From positions 1 through 34,060 of the forward strand of contig DASSSY010000005.1 in assembly GCA_035708205.1 (NCBI GenBank): a stretch of 34,060 bases of DNA. The letters run 5' to 3'. The notes beneath the pieces are model-generated. The model did not search any database. It was not told where the DNA came from and worked only from the letters and a program-made list of their open reading frames with translations. Shown here piece by piece: positions 1 through 9,039 of this stretch; position 1 is the first letter of the stretch; every line of letters starts with the position of its first letter. A program made the position numbers and the translations under genes. This stretch comes from DASSSY01 sp035708205. Its GTDB lineage: Bacteria > Bacteroidota > Bacteroidia > Chitinophagales > Chitinophagaceae.

Positions 1-1902
1 GGTATCGCTCAGTAATGTTGAGGAAGTGTAGCTCTGGCCGTTGTGCGTAAGCGACCAGCAGCCTTCCGCCGTATCCGTTACGCTGACCGCCCCGGGCAAT
101 ACCGTTAGGTGCAGCCCCACCACACTGTCGCAGCCGTGAACGCTCTGGAACGTATCCGTCAGGGTTATACTTTGGGTGTAGCCCTGGCCGTTGAACACGA
201 CGCCTTCTCCGTTACAGACAGTCGTATCGAGGATGTCAGTGGGTATAGGAGGTAAAATTGTAATCACGGAAGAGTCCGATACCGAAGAGCAACCCTGCCA
301 ATGGGCAGAGACATGATAGGTACCGGAGACATTTGTATAGACAGTAGAATTTGTATCCGTCACGTTGAGTGGATTACCTAAAGCATAATCTTTAAATAAT
401 CCGGAAAACGGTGTCCAGCTTAAATCAGGCTGAAAGGAATACGATAATTTAAGGTTAGGGCGGTTATAGGTTTGGGTCAACGCAGTGGTCAATACAGTAT
501 TCCCGCTGTTATAACCACATCGGTAAACCCCTGCACTTGTCATATCGGTATAAGCGAATCTTGGCGCGTTAATAAAGCTGGAGGGCTGGTTTTCCCGAAT
601 GATAACGATGGATAAATTCTGGTTTAGCCCCGCGCCAGGGCCGGGAAAAGGAGTAGCCAGAGGAATATCGATCCAGTTATTCGCCCCCACGCTATTAGGC
701 CATGTGCCATTGTACACCAGGGTATAAGCGGTTATATTAGGTAAGGTAGTCCCCACCTGGCTTCCGGAAATATAGCTCATATAAATCTGCACATTGCCGA
801 TACCGGTGTTGGCCGCGCCGGAGTTCTTATAGAAGCTGATCCCGGTAATTTTCCTGGGAAACGATCCTATACTGCCCATCTCAGCCTGGGTATAAATTAA
901 TTGCGTATTAGAGTAAGTTTTGGTGCCATTTACCGGCGCCACCACATCGCCATTTGTGCCTGCCCCGATCGTTACCGTATCAAAGGCGGTACCCTTTACC
1001 GCCTTCAAAGTGGCTACCGTTCCGGAACATAACAGCGTATCTGCAGGTGAAACATTAGGAACAGGAAGCGCTGGCTGTACATCAATATTTATCGCTGTCC
1101 GCGGATCAGATGCACAACCATTATATTTAGCAGAGACATAATAAGTTGTATTATGGGTTAAGGAAGGAGTCTGGAAAGTATTGCCCGAATCAATGGCCGT
1201 TCCGCCCGTCGCAGATGCATACCAGTAATAGGCACTGCCGGTAATGCTGGCCGATGCGGACAGCAGGGAAGACCCGCCATAGCAGACAACGGCTGGTGTT
1301 GCCGTGCTGCCGGTTATCGTCGGGCAGGGCTGTATAACATTAAGGATATAATCATAAAAATTGCCAAAGCCGTTTCCTCCCGAATACCAGGATGTAAAAA
1401 CATCACAGGCATCTCCGGCCCCAATGCCACCTGCCCAGATACCCAGCACTCTCATCCGGTATGTACCCTGCGGAACGGATAAAGGTATCGTAATATTAAA
1501 GTTATAGGTGCTTGTGGCATTCCCAATGTAATTTCCGTATAAAAATTCTCCGGCATCATCAAAATCTCCGTCATTATTAAAGTCAACGTAAATAGCGATC
1601 CCGACATACCCACCGGTTTCCACCGTCATTGCCGTTGATGCACCGGCGGTAATATCAGTCGTCAGATTAGTATGGTCATAGACTGTACAATTTGCATTTA
1701 AAGGGTAATCATTTATCGTTCCTAGCTGAACATGAGAGATCCAATGCCCGTTTGGCCAGGTCCCCGTTATACTACAACCGTCAGGTATTGTCGGCGTACA
1801 ATAAGTCTGGGCCTGAACGGTTACTGAACTAAAAAAATAAATTAAAAGCCATAAGCCGGCAAACAAGATAAGCCTGCTCCTATTCTTTATAAAAATAACC
1901 AT
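1..1902 (-). CDS. Large secreted GEVED/Ig-like surface protein, C-terminus cut by window edge
   Basis: The frame is open from an ATG at 1902 to base 1 (634 codons) and has no stop, so the 3' end lies outside the window. Residues 1-31 form a signal peptide with a hydrophobic core ending in VTVQA-Q. A GEVED-type domain follows at about residues 90-190, with the motif IYVDFNNDGDFDDAGE and the downstream YRMRV strand. Then come an Ig-like stretch (about 193-270, with VCYGG and YYWYASATGG) and a T9SS-associated beta-sandwich-like module (about 305-470). The last part holds repeated Cys modules of the type VCNGEG...GCDSVV. This composition matches Bacteroidota surface or adhesin proteins exported by T9SS, but the sorting domain itself is not visible here. 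It shares the GEVED module and orientation with the next gene (2044-8634), so the two may be functional relatives. The ligand is unknown. Confidence 0.85.
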   Translation of the reverse strand, partial: MVIFIKNRSRLILFAGLWLLIYFFSSVTVQAQTYCTPTIPDGCSITGTWPNGHWISHVQLGTINDYPLNANCTVYDHTNLTTDITAGASTAMTVETGGYVGIAIYVDFNNDGDFDDAGEFLYGNYIGNATSTYNFNITIPLSVPQGTYRMRVLGIWAGGIGAGDACDVFTSWYSGGNGFGNFYDYILNVIQPCPTITGSTATPAVVCYGGSSLLSASASITGSAYYWYASATGGTAIDSGNTFQTPSLTHNTTYYVSAKYNGCASDPRTAINIDVQPALPVPNVSPADTLLCSGTVATLKAVKGTAFDTVTIGAGTNGDVVAPVNGTKTYSNTQLIYTQAEMGSIGSFPRKITGISFYKNSGAANTGIGNVQIYMSYISGSQVGTTLPNITAYTLVYNGTWPNSVGANNWIDIPLATPFPGPGAGLNQNLSIVIIRENQPSSFINAPRFAYTDMTSAGVYRCGYNSGNTVLTTALTQTYNRPNLKLSYSFQPDLSWTPFSGLFKDYALGNPLNVTDTNSTVYTNVSGTYHVSAHWQGCSSVSDSSVITILPPIPTDILDTTVCNGEGVVFNGQGYTQSITLTDTFQSVHGCDSVVGLHLTVLPGAVSVTDTAEGCWSLTHNGQSYTSSTLLSDT

Positions 1903-1925
1903 AATAATATATCCCTTAACATAAA

Positions 1926-1955
1926 CAAAAACTATATATTATATAGCATTGCCAA
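1926..1955 (-). promoter_or_regulatory. Possible promoter of the 1-1902 gene
   Basis: On the minus strand TTGG (1952-1955) is followed 17 nt later by TAGTTTTTG (1926-1934), which resembles the Bacteroidota -33 TTTG / -7 TAnnTTTG promoter with one extra base. It lies about 24 nt before the ATG at 1902. An AT-rich inverted repeat (CTATAT/ATATAG) overlaps the spacer. The match is imperfect and the region is AT-rich, so this is tentative. Confidence 0.3.
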
Positions 1956-1969
1956 TAGAAATAAATAAA

Positions 1970-2020
1970 CATACAAAAGCACCTCTCTTTAAGACCTTTA
2001 AAATAAGGTGCTTTTGTATG
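1970..2020 (-). terminator. Hairpin terminator after the giant surface protein gene
   Basis: There is a perfect 15-bp inverted repeat: CATACAAAAGCACCT (1970-1984) against AGGTGCTTTTGTATG (2006-2020), with a 21-nt AT-rich loop. On the minus strand it starts 23 nt after the TAG of the 2044-8634 gene, and the distal arm contains a U-run (GGTGCUUUUG). It probably ends that transcript and separates it from the next surface protein gene. Confidence 0.75.
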
Positions 2021-2043
2021 TTGAAAATAATGGCTCTTAACCT

Positions 2044-5000
2044 CTACTTCTTATTAATCTTAAATATCCTTTCATGGTTATCTTCCTGATATTTCAAGAT
2101 ATACAGGCCCTGAGCCAGTCCGGCCATAGAAATCTGAGTTTGAGCATTTTTAACTTTGATCTGCTTCAGCAAACGACCGGTGACATCCAGCACTTCAATT
2201 GTCGCACGGTCAGGACTACCGCCTGATACCTTAACGGTAAGCACATCCGAAACAGGATTTGGATAAACCATGACATTAAACCTGGCGGTATTCATGCTTG
2301 CTGAAACAACCTTAGAGTATATGGTATGGCCATTCAGTGCCACCATAGCTACCCGGTAGTAATTCACACCTTTAACCGGCTGAACATCATCATAAGCATA
2401 ATACGCGGCCATGCCTTTACCCATCACCGTTCCGAGCTTATGGAAGGTACGGCCGTCTTCGCTGCGCTCAACGATAAAGTAATCGCCGGCTTCTTCATTC
2501 AGGGTATTCCATTGCACCACGTTTTTCTCACCGTCATTTTCCGCGCTGATCTGACCAAAGGTCAAGGCCAATGGTGAATTGTTCACCGTATGGGCGAAGA
2601 AACCTGAGAACCCGTTCGCTGATGTGAAGGTCACCGCAATATAATCGCCATTATCAACAATTGAAGTTGGTGTAATCAAATCCATAGAAGCAGAATCGAA
2701 CATGCCGCCCGGGCCGGTTGTCCCAACCGATGAAACGCCATGATACGCGCTGATCAGGATATTGGAGCCGCCGGTATCCATGGCTGGATATTCCGGATTG
2801 TTCATAGCAGCTACCGCAGAATTATACGCGGCGATATCATCATTGCTGAAATACAAGGTCAGGGTAGCCGACTGGCCACTATTCTGATCCGGCGTGATCA
2901 CATAATAGCGACCCGCATAAGGAGCACCTGCAGAATCATACAATACGGTATCCAAAACCACATTTGCTTTAACCGTACCTAAATCGGCGCTACTGCTTAC
3001 CGTCGCGATCTGCTCACAATTGTTATTCCGGTAGGTCAGGGTTAATCCGTTGCCCTGCTGCATGCTATCCGAAGAGGTGACCGTCGCGATCCCGTTGATG
3101 ACGGGGGCTAAGGCAATCGGTCCGGCAAGCGTATTGCTAAAGCAGGTATCATTTTTGAAAGCGGAAATATCCGTATAAACACCGGGAGCAAGATTGCTAA
3201 TGGCGATAAAGTTGGCCGTACCGTCATTTATCGTAGCAATGCCGTTTTGCCACTGGAAAGCGGTATCCCCGTTCAGACGATAACGGACGCCGTAAGTTCC
3301 CGCCGAATCAACCTGCACCGTTAAGACGGCATCATTAACCCCACAATTCTGCTGGCCAGTTGTATATTGGGGAGCGGAGGCGATCAATGCCGGCGCGCCA
3401 ATCACATAGGTACCTAAAAATTTATTACAGCTGAGGCTATCGGCCGGATTGGCGATCCATACATCAAAGCTGTCGCCGCCAGGTAAGCCTGTAAAGCTGC
3501 CGGAATGCTGCCAGGTTACCGGCAATTGTCCGGACCCTCCGGCACTCAGGCCGTAGTCAAACTGGCTTTCGCTATAGGTAATATCCAGGTTATCCATGGC
3601 ATGGACCTCGGAAATTCCTCCCGTGCGCGCGATAAATGTATGATCCCAGCTCGATTTATCAGCCGTCAAATACGAAGCCGGTAGCTGAACGTGATCAAAG
3701 ATTAGCGTTTGTCCGACGGTCAGAGTTAATTTTCCGGAATTATCGACCTTAATGCTCACTTGTTTCGTAGCGTTCTTCCACGAGGTATTGGAAGAATATG
3801 CCAGAACATGCGCCCCGGTAGAGGAAAGATCTGGGGTAGTTCCTCCAGGGGTAACCGGGTTGCCATAAACTAAATATATGCCGGTATTGCCATAAGCATC
3901 GAAAGATACCACTAATTTATTTGAGATTCCGGCTTCCGGGTTGGCAGTCCGGTTAGCCCAGGTCGCGTCGTCACCAAAATTATAAGAGAAACCATCCGCG
4001 CCGTTACCAACGGTCAGATCAAAAGAAACATTCAGTTCCAAAGGATTGATATGATCAGGGTTGAAAACGGATAAGGCGCCCATATTACTTGTAACATTGG
4101 GGGTTAGCTGCAAGCCGCCGGAGGTAAATGAAGCGTTACCGAATTTCGCGGCCTGCTGGGGATCCAGGGTCGTGGTTGAGAAATCATTGCTGTACCAGGT
4201 CAGGCCATCACCTCCCATGCCCGGGCCGGTCGCATGATCAATGGTAATGCTGCCGTCATTTCCGGCACAACCGGCATTCACAGCCATCACGCTAGCGGTA
4301 AAGCCAACGTAGGCAGTTGCAGCACCTGGTGTCCATGTAGAATCAGGACAGCCGGATAGCCTTGCATAAACCTTATATTTATAAACCCCATCCGCGGCCG
4401 GAGTAGTCGTATAAGCCGTATCGGTACTCCATGCCTGCAGGACGTTATCCAGGCTATCCGTAAACTGGTATTCAACGGTTCCGGAGTTAACGCTTATGGC
4501 ATGAACACTCACGGTTACCGGATCGCCGGCTCCCGTACAAGCCGCAGAATAAGCTATCGTTGCAGCCGGGTTTATTGCGGAGATCGGCCCGACATTAGCC
4601 GTAGCGGAAGCGGAGCAACCATAATTATCGGTCCCGACAACCGTGTATTGGGTAAGTACGGTTGGATTAGCCTGTACCACGGCACCCGTATCGGCATTTA
4701 AGCTATCCACAGGCGTCCAGGCATAGGTCACGGCTCCTGATGCCGTAAGGGTTACCAGGCTGCTGCTGCAGAAAGTGGCCGTTTGGGGGCTAACGGTTAC
4801 CGTTGGCAATGGATGTATAACGACGTTCACCGGGTTAGAATAAGCAGTATCATCACCATTGGTACAGATCAGCCGGCAACGGAACTGTGTGGTCATTGTA
4901 ATCAAAGCAGCCGTAGCGGTCGTCAATGTGTCATTGGATATATCAGTCCATGTTGTCCCGTCTGTTGACTGTTGCCATTGATATTTTATTCCTGAATAAG

Positions 5001-8000
5001 TGATATAATTATTCTCCAGGCTTAATAAATCCGAAGAACCGGAAACACAGAAGCTGCTGTCTGCGGCAATCGTATTTCCGGGAGAAGGCATACCGGCACA
5101 TGGCGTTAAAGCAATTATATTTGCCGTGTAATCATGAGTTTCTCCATAGTTTTCGTTGTTACATGGATCCAAAGAAGAAGCTCCTGTACTATAAACCAAC
5201 CTGACCCTCATCCTATGCATACCAGGATTAGCCGTTGCGGGAATGTTTACTGAAAAATTAGTCGGAGTTCCGGAATAGGCTATGCCACTTATCAATGCTA
5301 CAGATTCACTGCTTTCAAAGATGCCGTTATCATTAAAATCAATCCATATCCGAGCATTATCACCTGAGGTTGCGGCAAAAATATTGCCATCATAACTGTT
5401 TCCCTGGATCAAGTCTACACTCTCAGACGTCCGATCATCATAGGCACCGGAGGAACAACCTGTACTTTGATCGTTTATACTGGTAGATGCGCCATTTAAT
5501 ACAAAATTATCGATTTCATCCCCCCAACTACAGCCAGTGGAATACGTTGGCGTACAATAACAATCCGTTGGCAGGTTCTGAATCTCCGTAAACAAAGCGG
5601 TATCGCTTTGGCCGGAATTAGCACAAAATGCGATAAACCGGTAATCCGTGGTATCGGACTGGGATGCAACCGACAAAATATTGGTCGTCGATGCCAGGGT
5701 GTCCCAGGTATTCATGCCATGGGTCGATGACTGCCACATATAGGTAACCCCTAATGCCACCGTCGCCCCCGAGTCTGTCAGGGTAAACGGATCATTAGGG
5801 CATACGCTGACAGCCGAAGAGGAAATCATACCCGCTGACGGCGTTCCGGTACACTGTTCCAGCAAAGTCTGAACAGCCAACGGACCGGTCCAGTCCGAAA
5901 CGTCGGTAGCGGAACAATTGCTCCGGACAAATATATTATAAGCCGTAGCGCTGGCAAGTCCGGTCAGGGTATCGGCCTGGACCGCTGACACGTCAACCAC
6001 TGTACCGCTGTCCGCCGAAACACCCGGAGCGACATAGCTGATCTGGTAATCCGTTGCCGGGCCGCTCCACGAAACAATGGCCGCATGGGCGGACACGCTG
6101 TCCAGCGACAAGACTACAGGGGCTGTACAGGAAGGATTACTATCCGGCAGGACACTAACAGCCAATATGTTCATGACGTGAGAAGTGCCTGTCGTACTAA
6201 AATCAATTTTACTGATTTGCTTACTTTGATTGGCGGAATCTATCGCTATCGTGTTCTCCACCAAATACGGGCCTCCTGTTCCCAAACCATTGCTTGAGAT
6301 CTTGATCCGGCCCACCTGGGAAGCGACAACATCCCCGGAATTCTGGAACCAATCCGGCCAGGAAAGCCCGGTAACCGCCTGGGAGGTCCCGTCCGTAAAC
6401 CACACGGTAGCATCTACCGAGGAAGCGCCGGAACCGCTGACGCCCAGGATATACACGTTCATCGAATGCCTGGGCGTTAAGAAATTAAGCGTGCCGGATT
6501 GCCCGCTGCCATTTAACCTCAGGGAATTATTACCGCTGTAATCCGCCAGCTGGAACTGCTTGATGCCGTTGCTGATCATGCCACCATTAGGAACAAATTG
6601 TGTCGGCGATGCACCGGAGGCGCTGGCTTTAAAATCCTGGGCCACCAAAGCATAGTTCGCGCCGTCCACATCATTATTTGTAGAAGTAGAAGCATTGCCG
6701 ATACCATTGGCAATAACATCCGCATTAAAACCGCTCAAAGCAACAGGAGCATATGTTGGCAACGTGAATGAAAACCCGCTGGTCCATGAGCTACGGCTGG
6801 AGCTATTACATTCTGTACGCACATAAGCGGTATAAGTAGCACCGGGAGTAAGGCCGGAAACAACTACCGCCGTGTCAGAAACAGCAGAATCAGCACTTAC
6901 CAGGCCAAGGCTACCAGAACCGGCTGTTCCTGATGTACGGATTTCATAATCATACCCTTGAGGAGTATTACCAACTGTTGGCCCACTCCAAGATAGCGTC
7001 ATCCAGGTATTATTAATATTGCTGGCTGCAATATTAGAAGGGATGATACAACCGGTCGCGGGTATAACATTAAACGTATAATCTTCGGTTTCTCCATAAC
7101 TGGCGTTGCCGCATGGGGCAACTGAAGAATAATAAGCATTGCTGCGTACACGCATACGGGTCTGACCTAATAGGGCTGTAGCCGGAACAGTAAATGAACC
7201 GGAAAATGACGTCGTAGTATAAGAGTTCCCGGAAGAGGCATAAACCGTTTCTCCCGCGTCATCAAAGTCTCCATCTTGGTTCCAATCTATATAAATATTA
7301 ATACTGGCGCCATAATTCGTTGCAGCCGAAAAGCTCACCCCTAAAGTAGGAATACCTCCGACAATCATTGAATCACTATAATCTCCATAGCCATTGGTAT
7401 AAAGGCCGGTATTATCATTGGAAATAAAAGTGCTGCTTCCCTGACCATTCGCGTCAAATGAAGTAATATAGTAAGGATTGTAAGAGGATGTTGCCAATGG
7501 AGTACAATAACATTCGGTCGCCGGGTTCTGGGCAATGGCCACTACATTGGAGGTATCGCTCAAACCGCTGCCGGCACAACTGACAATACAACGGTAATCC
7601 GTAGCGCTACTTTGATTCAGCGTCACCGATGAAAGCGTATCATCCGCTAAGTCTGCCCAGCTGTTCTGACCGGATAGTGATGATTGCCATTGATATGATA
7701 TGCCCATGCCGGCGGAAGCGCCGCTAAGGCTTAAGGTCAGATCGGTGGCGGCGCACACGGCCGAGTCACTGCCTGCCGCCGTACCGGCTGCCGGCGTACC
7801 ATCGCAAAGCGTGGAAAAATCAGCCGCCAGGCTCCAGAGACTGGAATCCGCTCCACAGTCTGAGCGGACAAACGCAGAATAATCCGTCAACCCGCTCAGG
7901 CCGCTGACAGAAGCAAAAGTATCCGTTGTATTTCCTGATGCTACACCAGCTACTGAATCGGGATTACTGCCGGAAATAACTACTTTCCAAATGTAACTGT

Positions 8001-8634
8001 TAGGAGAAGTTGAAGAAGCATTCCAGCTAAAGCTTGCGGTACCGGACGATACGGAATTAACGGCAAGCATTGAAGGAGGGAAACAACTATGGTTATTGGT
8101 GACATTAACCGTCACGTCCAGCCAGCTGCCATAACTATAAGCGCCGCAGGGAGAGCCGGCCGGCGTTCCGGATCCGGAATTGGCACCGATATTCCACAAG
8201 CGGACCCTATAAGAACCGGTGATAACCGTTGGCGGCACGATAGCCTTAAAGCTATAGGTCGCAGGATCACTGGCAATATAACTGGGCATGGCCAGGATCT
8301 CACCGGGATCGCCAAAATCGCCGTCATTGTTCCAGTCGGCCGCCGCGGCTACAGCGCACCAGCCATGGGAAACCAGCGAAAAGGACACGCTGTCCCCCGC
8401 ATCGGCATTAAATGAATCCGTCGTATAGTCATGGGTAGAATAACTGATTGAGCTCAGGTTCAGGGAATTAATGGTTACGCTCCCGATATTGTGGGAAAAA
8501 TCACTCCCGGTATAACTGGGACTACACGCCGGCGCCAGCTGGCCGTGTCCCGTGACAAAAGAGAGCAACGCCGCGCCAAATAAAAGCATCCACCGCGGGC
8601 CCTGCCATTTGGTAAATTTGTAAATCCGATTCAT
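2044..8634 (-). CDS. Giant (2196 aa) multidomain T9SS-exported surface protein with GEVED, Fn3, Ig-like and lectin-like domains
   Basis: The protein begins with a signal peptide (residues 1-31, hydrophobic core WMLLFGAALLSF). Three GEVED-type domains are visible near residues 105, 448 and 1098, with motifs DWNNDGDFGDPGE, DWNQDGDFDDAGE and DFNDNGIFESSE, each followed by a YRVR/RMRV strand. Fibronectin-III-like segments lie near 190-275, 545-640 and 838-920. Ig-like segments containing YxWQSS/WQQS lie near 278-372, 928-1020 and 1178-1270, then a PKD-like stretch. Residues about 1480-1695 resemble a legume-lectin/concanavalin-like sandwich (DGFSYNFGDD, SFDAYGN). The C-terminus (about 2115-2196) is a classic T9SS type A sorting domain: VYPNPVSDVLTV, then GLYILKY, ending IFKINKK. 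It is inferred to be exported across the outer membrane by T9SS and anchored or released as an adhesin or carbohydrate-binding protein. The target is unknown. It is divergent from the sensor kinase at 9040. Confidence 0.9.
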   Translation of the reverse strand: MNRIYKFTKWQGPRWMLLFGAALLSFVTGHGQLAPACSPSYTGSDFSHNIGSVTINSLNLSSISYSTHDYTTDSFNADAGDSVSFSLVSHGWCAVAAAADWNNDGDFGDPGEILAMPSYIASDPATYSFKAIVPPTVITGSYRVRLWNIGANSGSGTPAGSPCGAYSYGSWLDVTVNVTNNHSCFPPSMLAVNSVSSGTASFSWNASSTSPNSYIWKVVISGSNPDSVAGVASGNTTDTFASVSGLSGLTDYSAFVRSDCGADSSLWSLAADFSTLCDGTPAAGTAAGSDSAVCAATDLTLSLSGASAGMGISYQWQSSLSGQNSWADLADDTLSSVTLNQSSATDYRCIVSCAGSGLSDTSNVVAIAQNPATECYCTPLATSSYNPYYITSFDANGQGSSTFISNDNTGLYTNGYGDYSDSMIVGGIPTLGVSFSAATNYGASINIYIDWNQDGDFDDAGETVYASSGNSYTTTSFSGSFTVPATALLGQTRMRVRSNAYYSSVAPCGNASYGETEDYTFNVIPATGCIIPSNIAASNINNTWMTLSWSGPTVGNTPQGYDYEIRTSGTAGSGSLGLVSADSAVSDTAVVVSGLTPGATYTAYVRTECNSSSRSSWTSGFSFTLPTYAPVALSGFNADVIANGIGNASTSTNNDVDGANYALVAQDFKASASGASPTQFVPNGGMISNGIKQFQLADYSGNNSLRLNGSGQSGTLNFLTPRHSMNVYILGVSGSGASSVDATVWFTDGTSQAVTGLSWPDWFQNSGDVVASQVGRIKISSNGLGTGGPYLVENTIAIDSANQSKQISKIDFSTTGTSHVMNILAVSVLPDSNPSCTAPVVLSLDSVSAHAAIVSWSGPATDYQISYVAPGVSADSGTVVDVSAVQADTLTGLASATAYNIFVRSNCSATDVSDWTGPLAVQTLLEQCTGTPSAGMISSSAVSVCPNDPFTLTDSGATVALGVTYMWQSSTHGMNTWDTLASTTNILSVASQSDTTDYRFIAFCANSGQSDTALFTEIQNLPTDCYCTPTYSTGCSWGDEIDNFVLNGASTSINDQSTGCSSGAYDDRTSESVDLIQGNSYDGNIFAATSGDNARIWIDFNDNGIFESSESVALISGIAYSGTPTNFSVNIPATANPGMHRMRVRLVYSTGASSLDPCNNENYGETHDYTANIIALTPCAGMPSPGNTIAADSSFCVSGSSDLLSLENNYITYSGIKYQWQQSTDGTTWTDISNDTLTTATAALITMTTQFRCRLICTNGDDTAYSNPVNVVIHPLPTVTVSPQTATFCSSSLVTLTASGAVTYAWTPVDSLNADTGAVVQANPTVLTQYTVVGTDNYGCSASATANVGPISAINPAATIAYSAACTGAGDPVTVSVHAISVNSGTVEYQFTDSLDNVLQAWSTDTAYTTTPAADGVYKYKVYARLSGCPDSTWTPGAATAYVGFTASVMAVNAGCAGNDGSITIDHATGPGMGGDGLTWYSNDFSTTTLDPQQAAKFGNASFTSGGLQLTPNVTSNMGALSVFNPDHINPLELNVSFDLTVGNGADGFSYNFGDDATWANRTANPEAGISNKLVVSFDAYGNTGIYLVYGNPVTPGGTTPDLSSTGAHVLAYSSNTSWKNATKQVSIKVDNSGKLTLTVGQTLIFDHVQLPASYLTADKSSWDHTFIARTGGISEVHAMDNLDITYSESQFDYGLSAGGSGQLPVTWQHSGSFTGLPGGDSFDVWIANPADSLSCNKFLGTYVIGAPALIASAPQYTTGQQNCGVNDAVLTVQVDSAGTYGVRYRLNGDTAFQWQNGIATINDGTANFIAISNLAPGVYTDISAFKNDTCFSNTLAGPIALAPVINGIATVTSSDSMQQGNGLTLTYRNNNCEQIATVSSSADLGTVKANVVLDTVLYDSAGAPYAGRYYVITPDQNSGQSATLTLYFSNDDIAAYNSAVAAMNNPEYPAMDTGGSNILISAYHGVSSVGTTGPGGMFDSASMDLITPTSIVDNGDYIAVTFTSANGFSGFFAHTVNNSPLALTFGQISAENDGEKNVVQWNTLNEEAGDYFIVERSEDGRTFHKLGTVMGKGMAAYYAYDDVQPVKGVNYYRVAMVALNGHTIYSKVVSASMNTARFNVMVYPNPVSDVLTVKVSGGSPDRATIEVLDVTGRLLKQIKVKNAQTQISMAGLAQGLYILKYQEDNHERIFKINKK

Positions 8635-8791
8635 GTTTTTAAGATTTAGGGTTACTGATTTTGAATTTACTATAAATAATTAAAAATAATTAACATATCA
8701 AAACTTTAAGCAAAGAAAAATAGCATAATAATGCGGCATTCAAGCGGATCAAAAGCTAGACAAAGAAAAACTAAATATTTTCAAATAAAAA

Positions 8792-8807
8792 CTACATGAA
8801 AATGTAG
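8792..8807. promoter_or_regulatory. Operator-like palindrome, site 1
   Basis: CTACATGAAAATGTAG has six-base arms CTACAT/ATGTAG, or seven-base arms with a 2-nt spacer and one mismatch. Extended rightward by C-N-AATT, it agrees with site 2 at 19 of 22 positions. Centre-to-centre distance to site 2 is 114 bp. It is a likely binding site for a dimeric regulator; the LuxR-type regulator at 12127 is one candidate. Confidence 0.55.
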
Positions 8808-8905
8808 CAAATTAAAATTAACAGATAATCAGTAACATACGAAGGACAAAATTTGCTGTAAATCAGCTGATTAACGTTATTTAAAAATAAACACTCTACT
8901 AAACC

Positions 8906-8921
8906 CTACATGTACATGTAG
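8906..8921. promoter_or_regulatory. Operator-like perfect palindrome, site 2
   Basis: CTACATGTACATGTAG is a perfect 16-bp palindrome, followed by C-T-AATT as in site 1. It can be read as CTACATG-TA-CATGTAG, the 7-2-7 inverted heptamer geometry used by NarL-type regulators, although the heptamer differs from the NarL consensus. It lies about 118 bp upstream of the sensor kinase ATG. Confidence 0.6.
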
Positions 8922-9039
8922 CTAATTGATTTTAAATAAATATAATAATTGTACTAACTTTATCTTTATGCCAGTAATTTTACATCTCAGGAGTTAAGGA
9001 AAATGGCGCCGATGCTATTTTAAAAAATAGTTAACCACA

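Larger units (their letters stand above)
8635..9039. promoter_or_regulatory. Divergent AT-rich intergenic regulatory region
   Basis: This 405-bp gene-free stretch separates the giant surface protein (left, minus) from the sensor kinase (right, plus), so it must hold both promoters. No perfect TTTG/TAnnTTTG promoter was found. Weak candidates are a TATTTATA box about 50 nt before the 8634 start (TTTG 20 nt further upstream) and a TATCTTTA box about 80 nt before the 9040 start. Two related palindromes (8792-8807 and 8906-8921) are the main structured elements. Confidence 0.55.

Noticed and set aside
2044..8634. Internal DNA repeats or CRISPR-like arrays in the giant gene
   Set aside because: The repetition is at the protein-domain level with diverged DNA; no regular direct repeats with spacers are present anywhere in the window.
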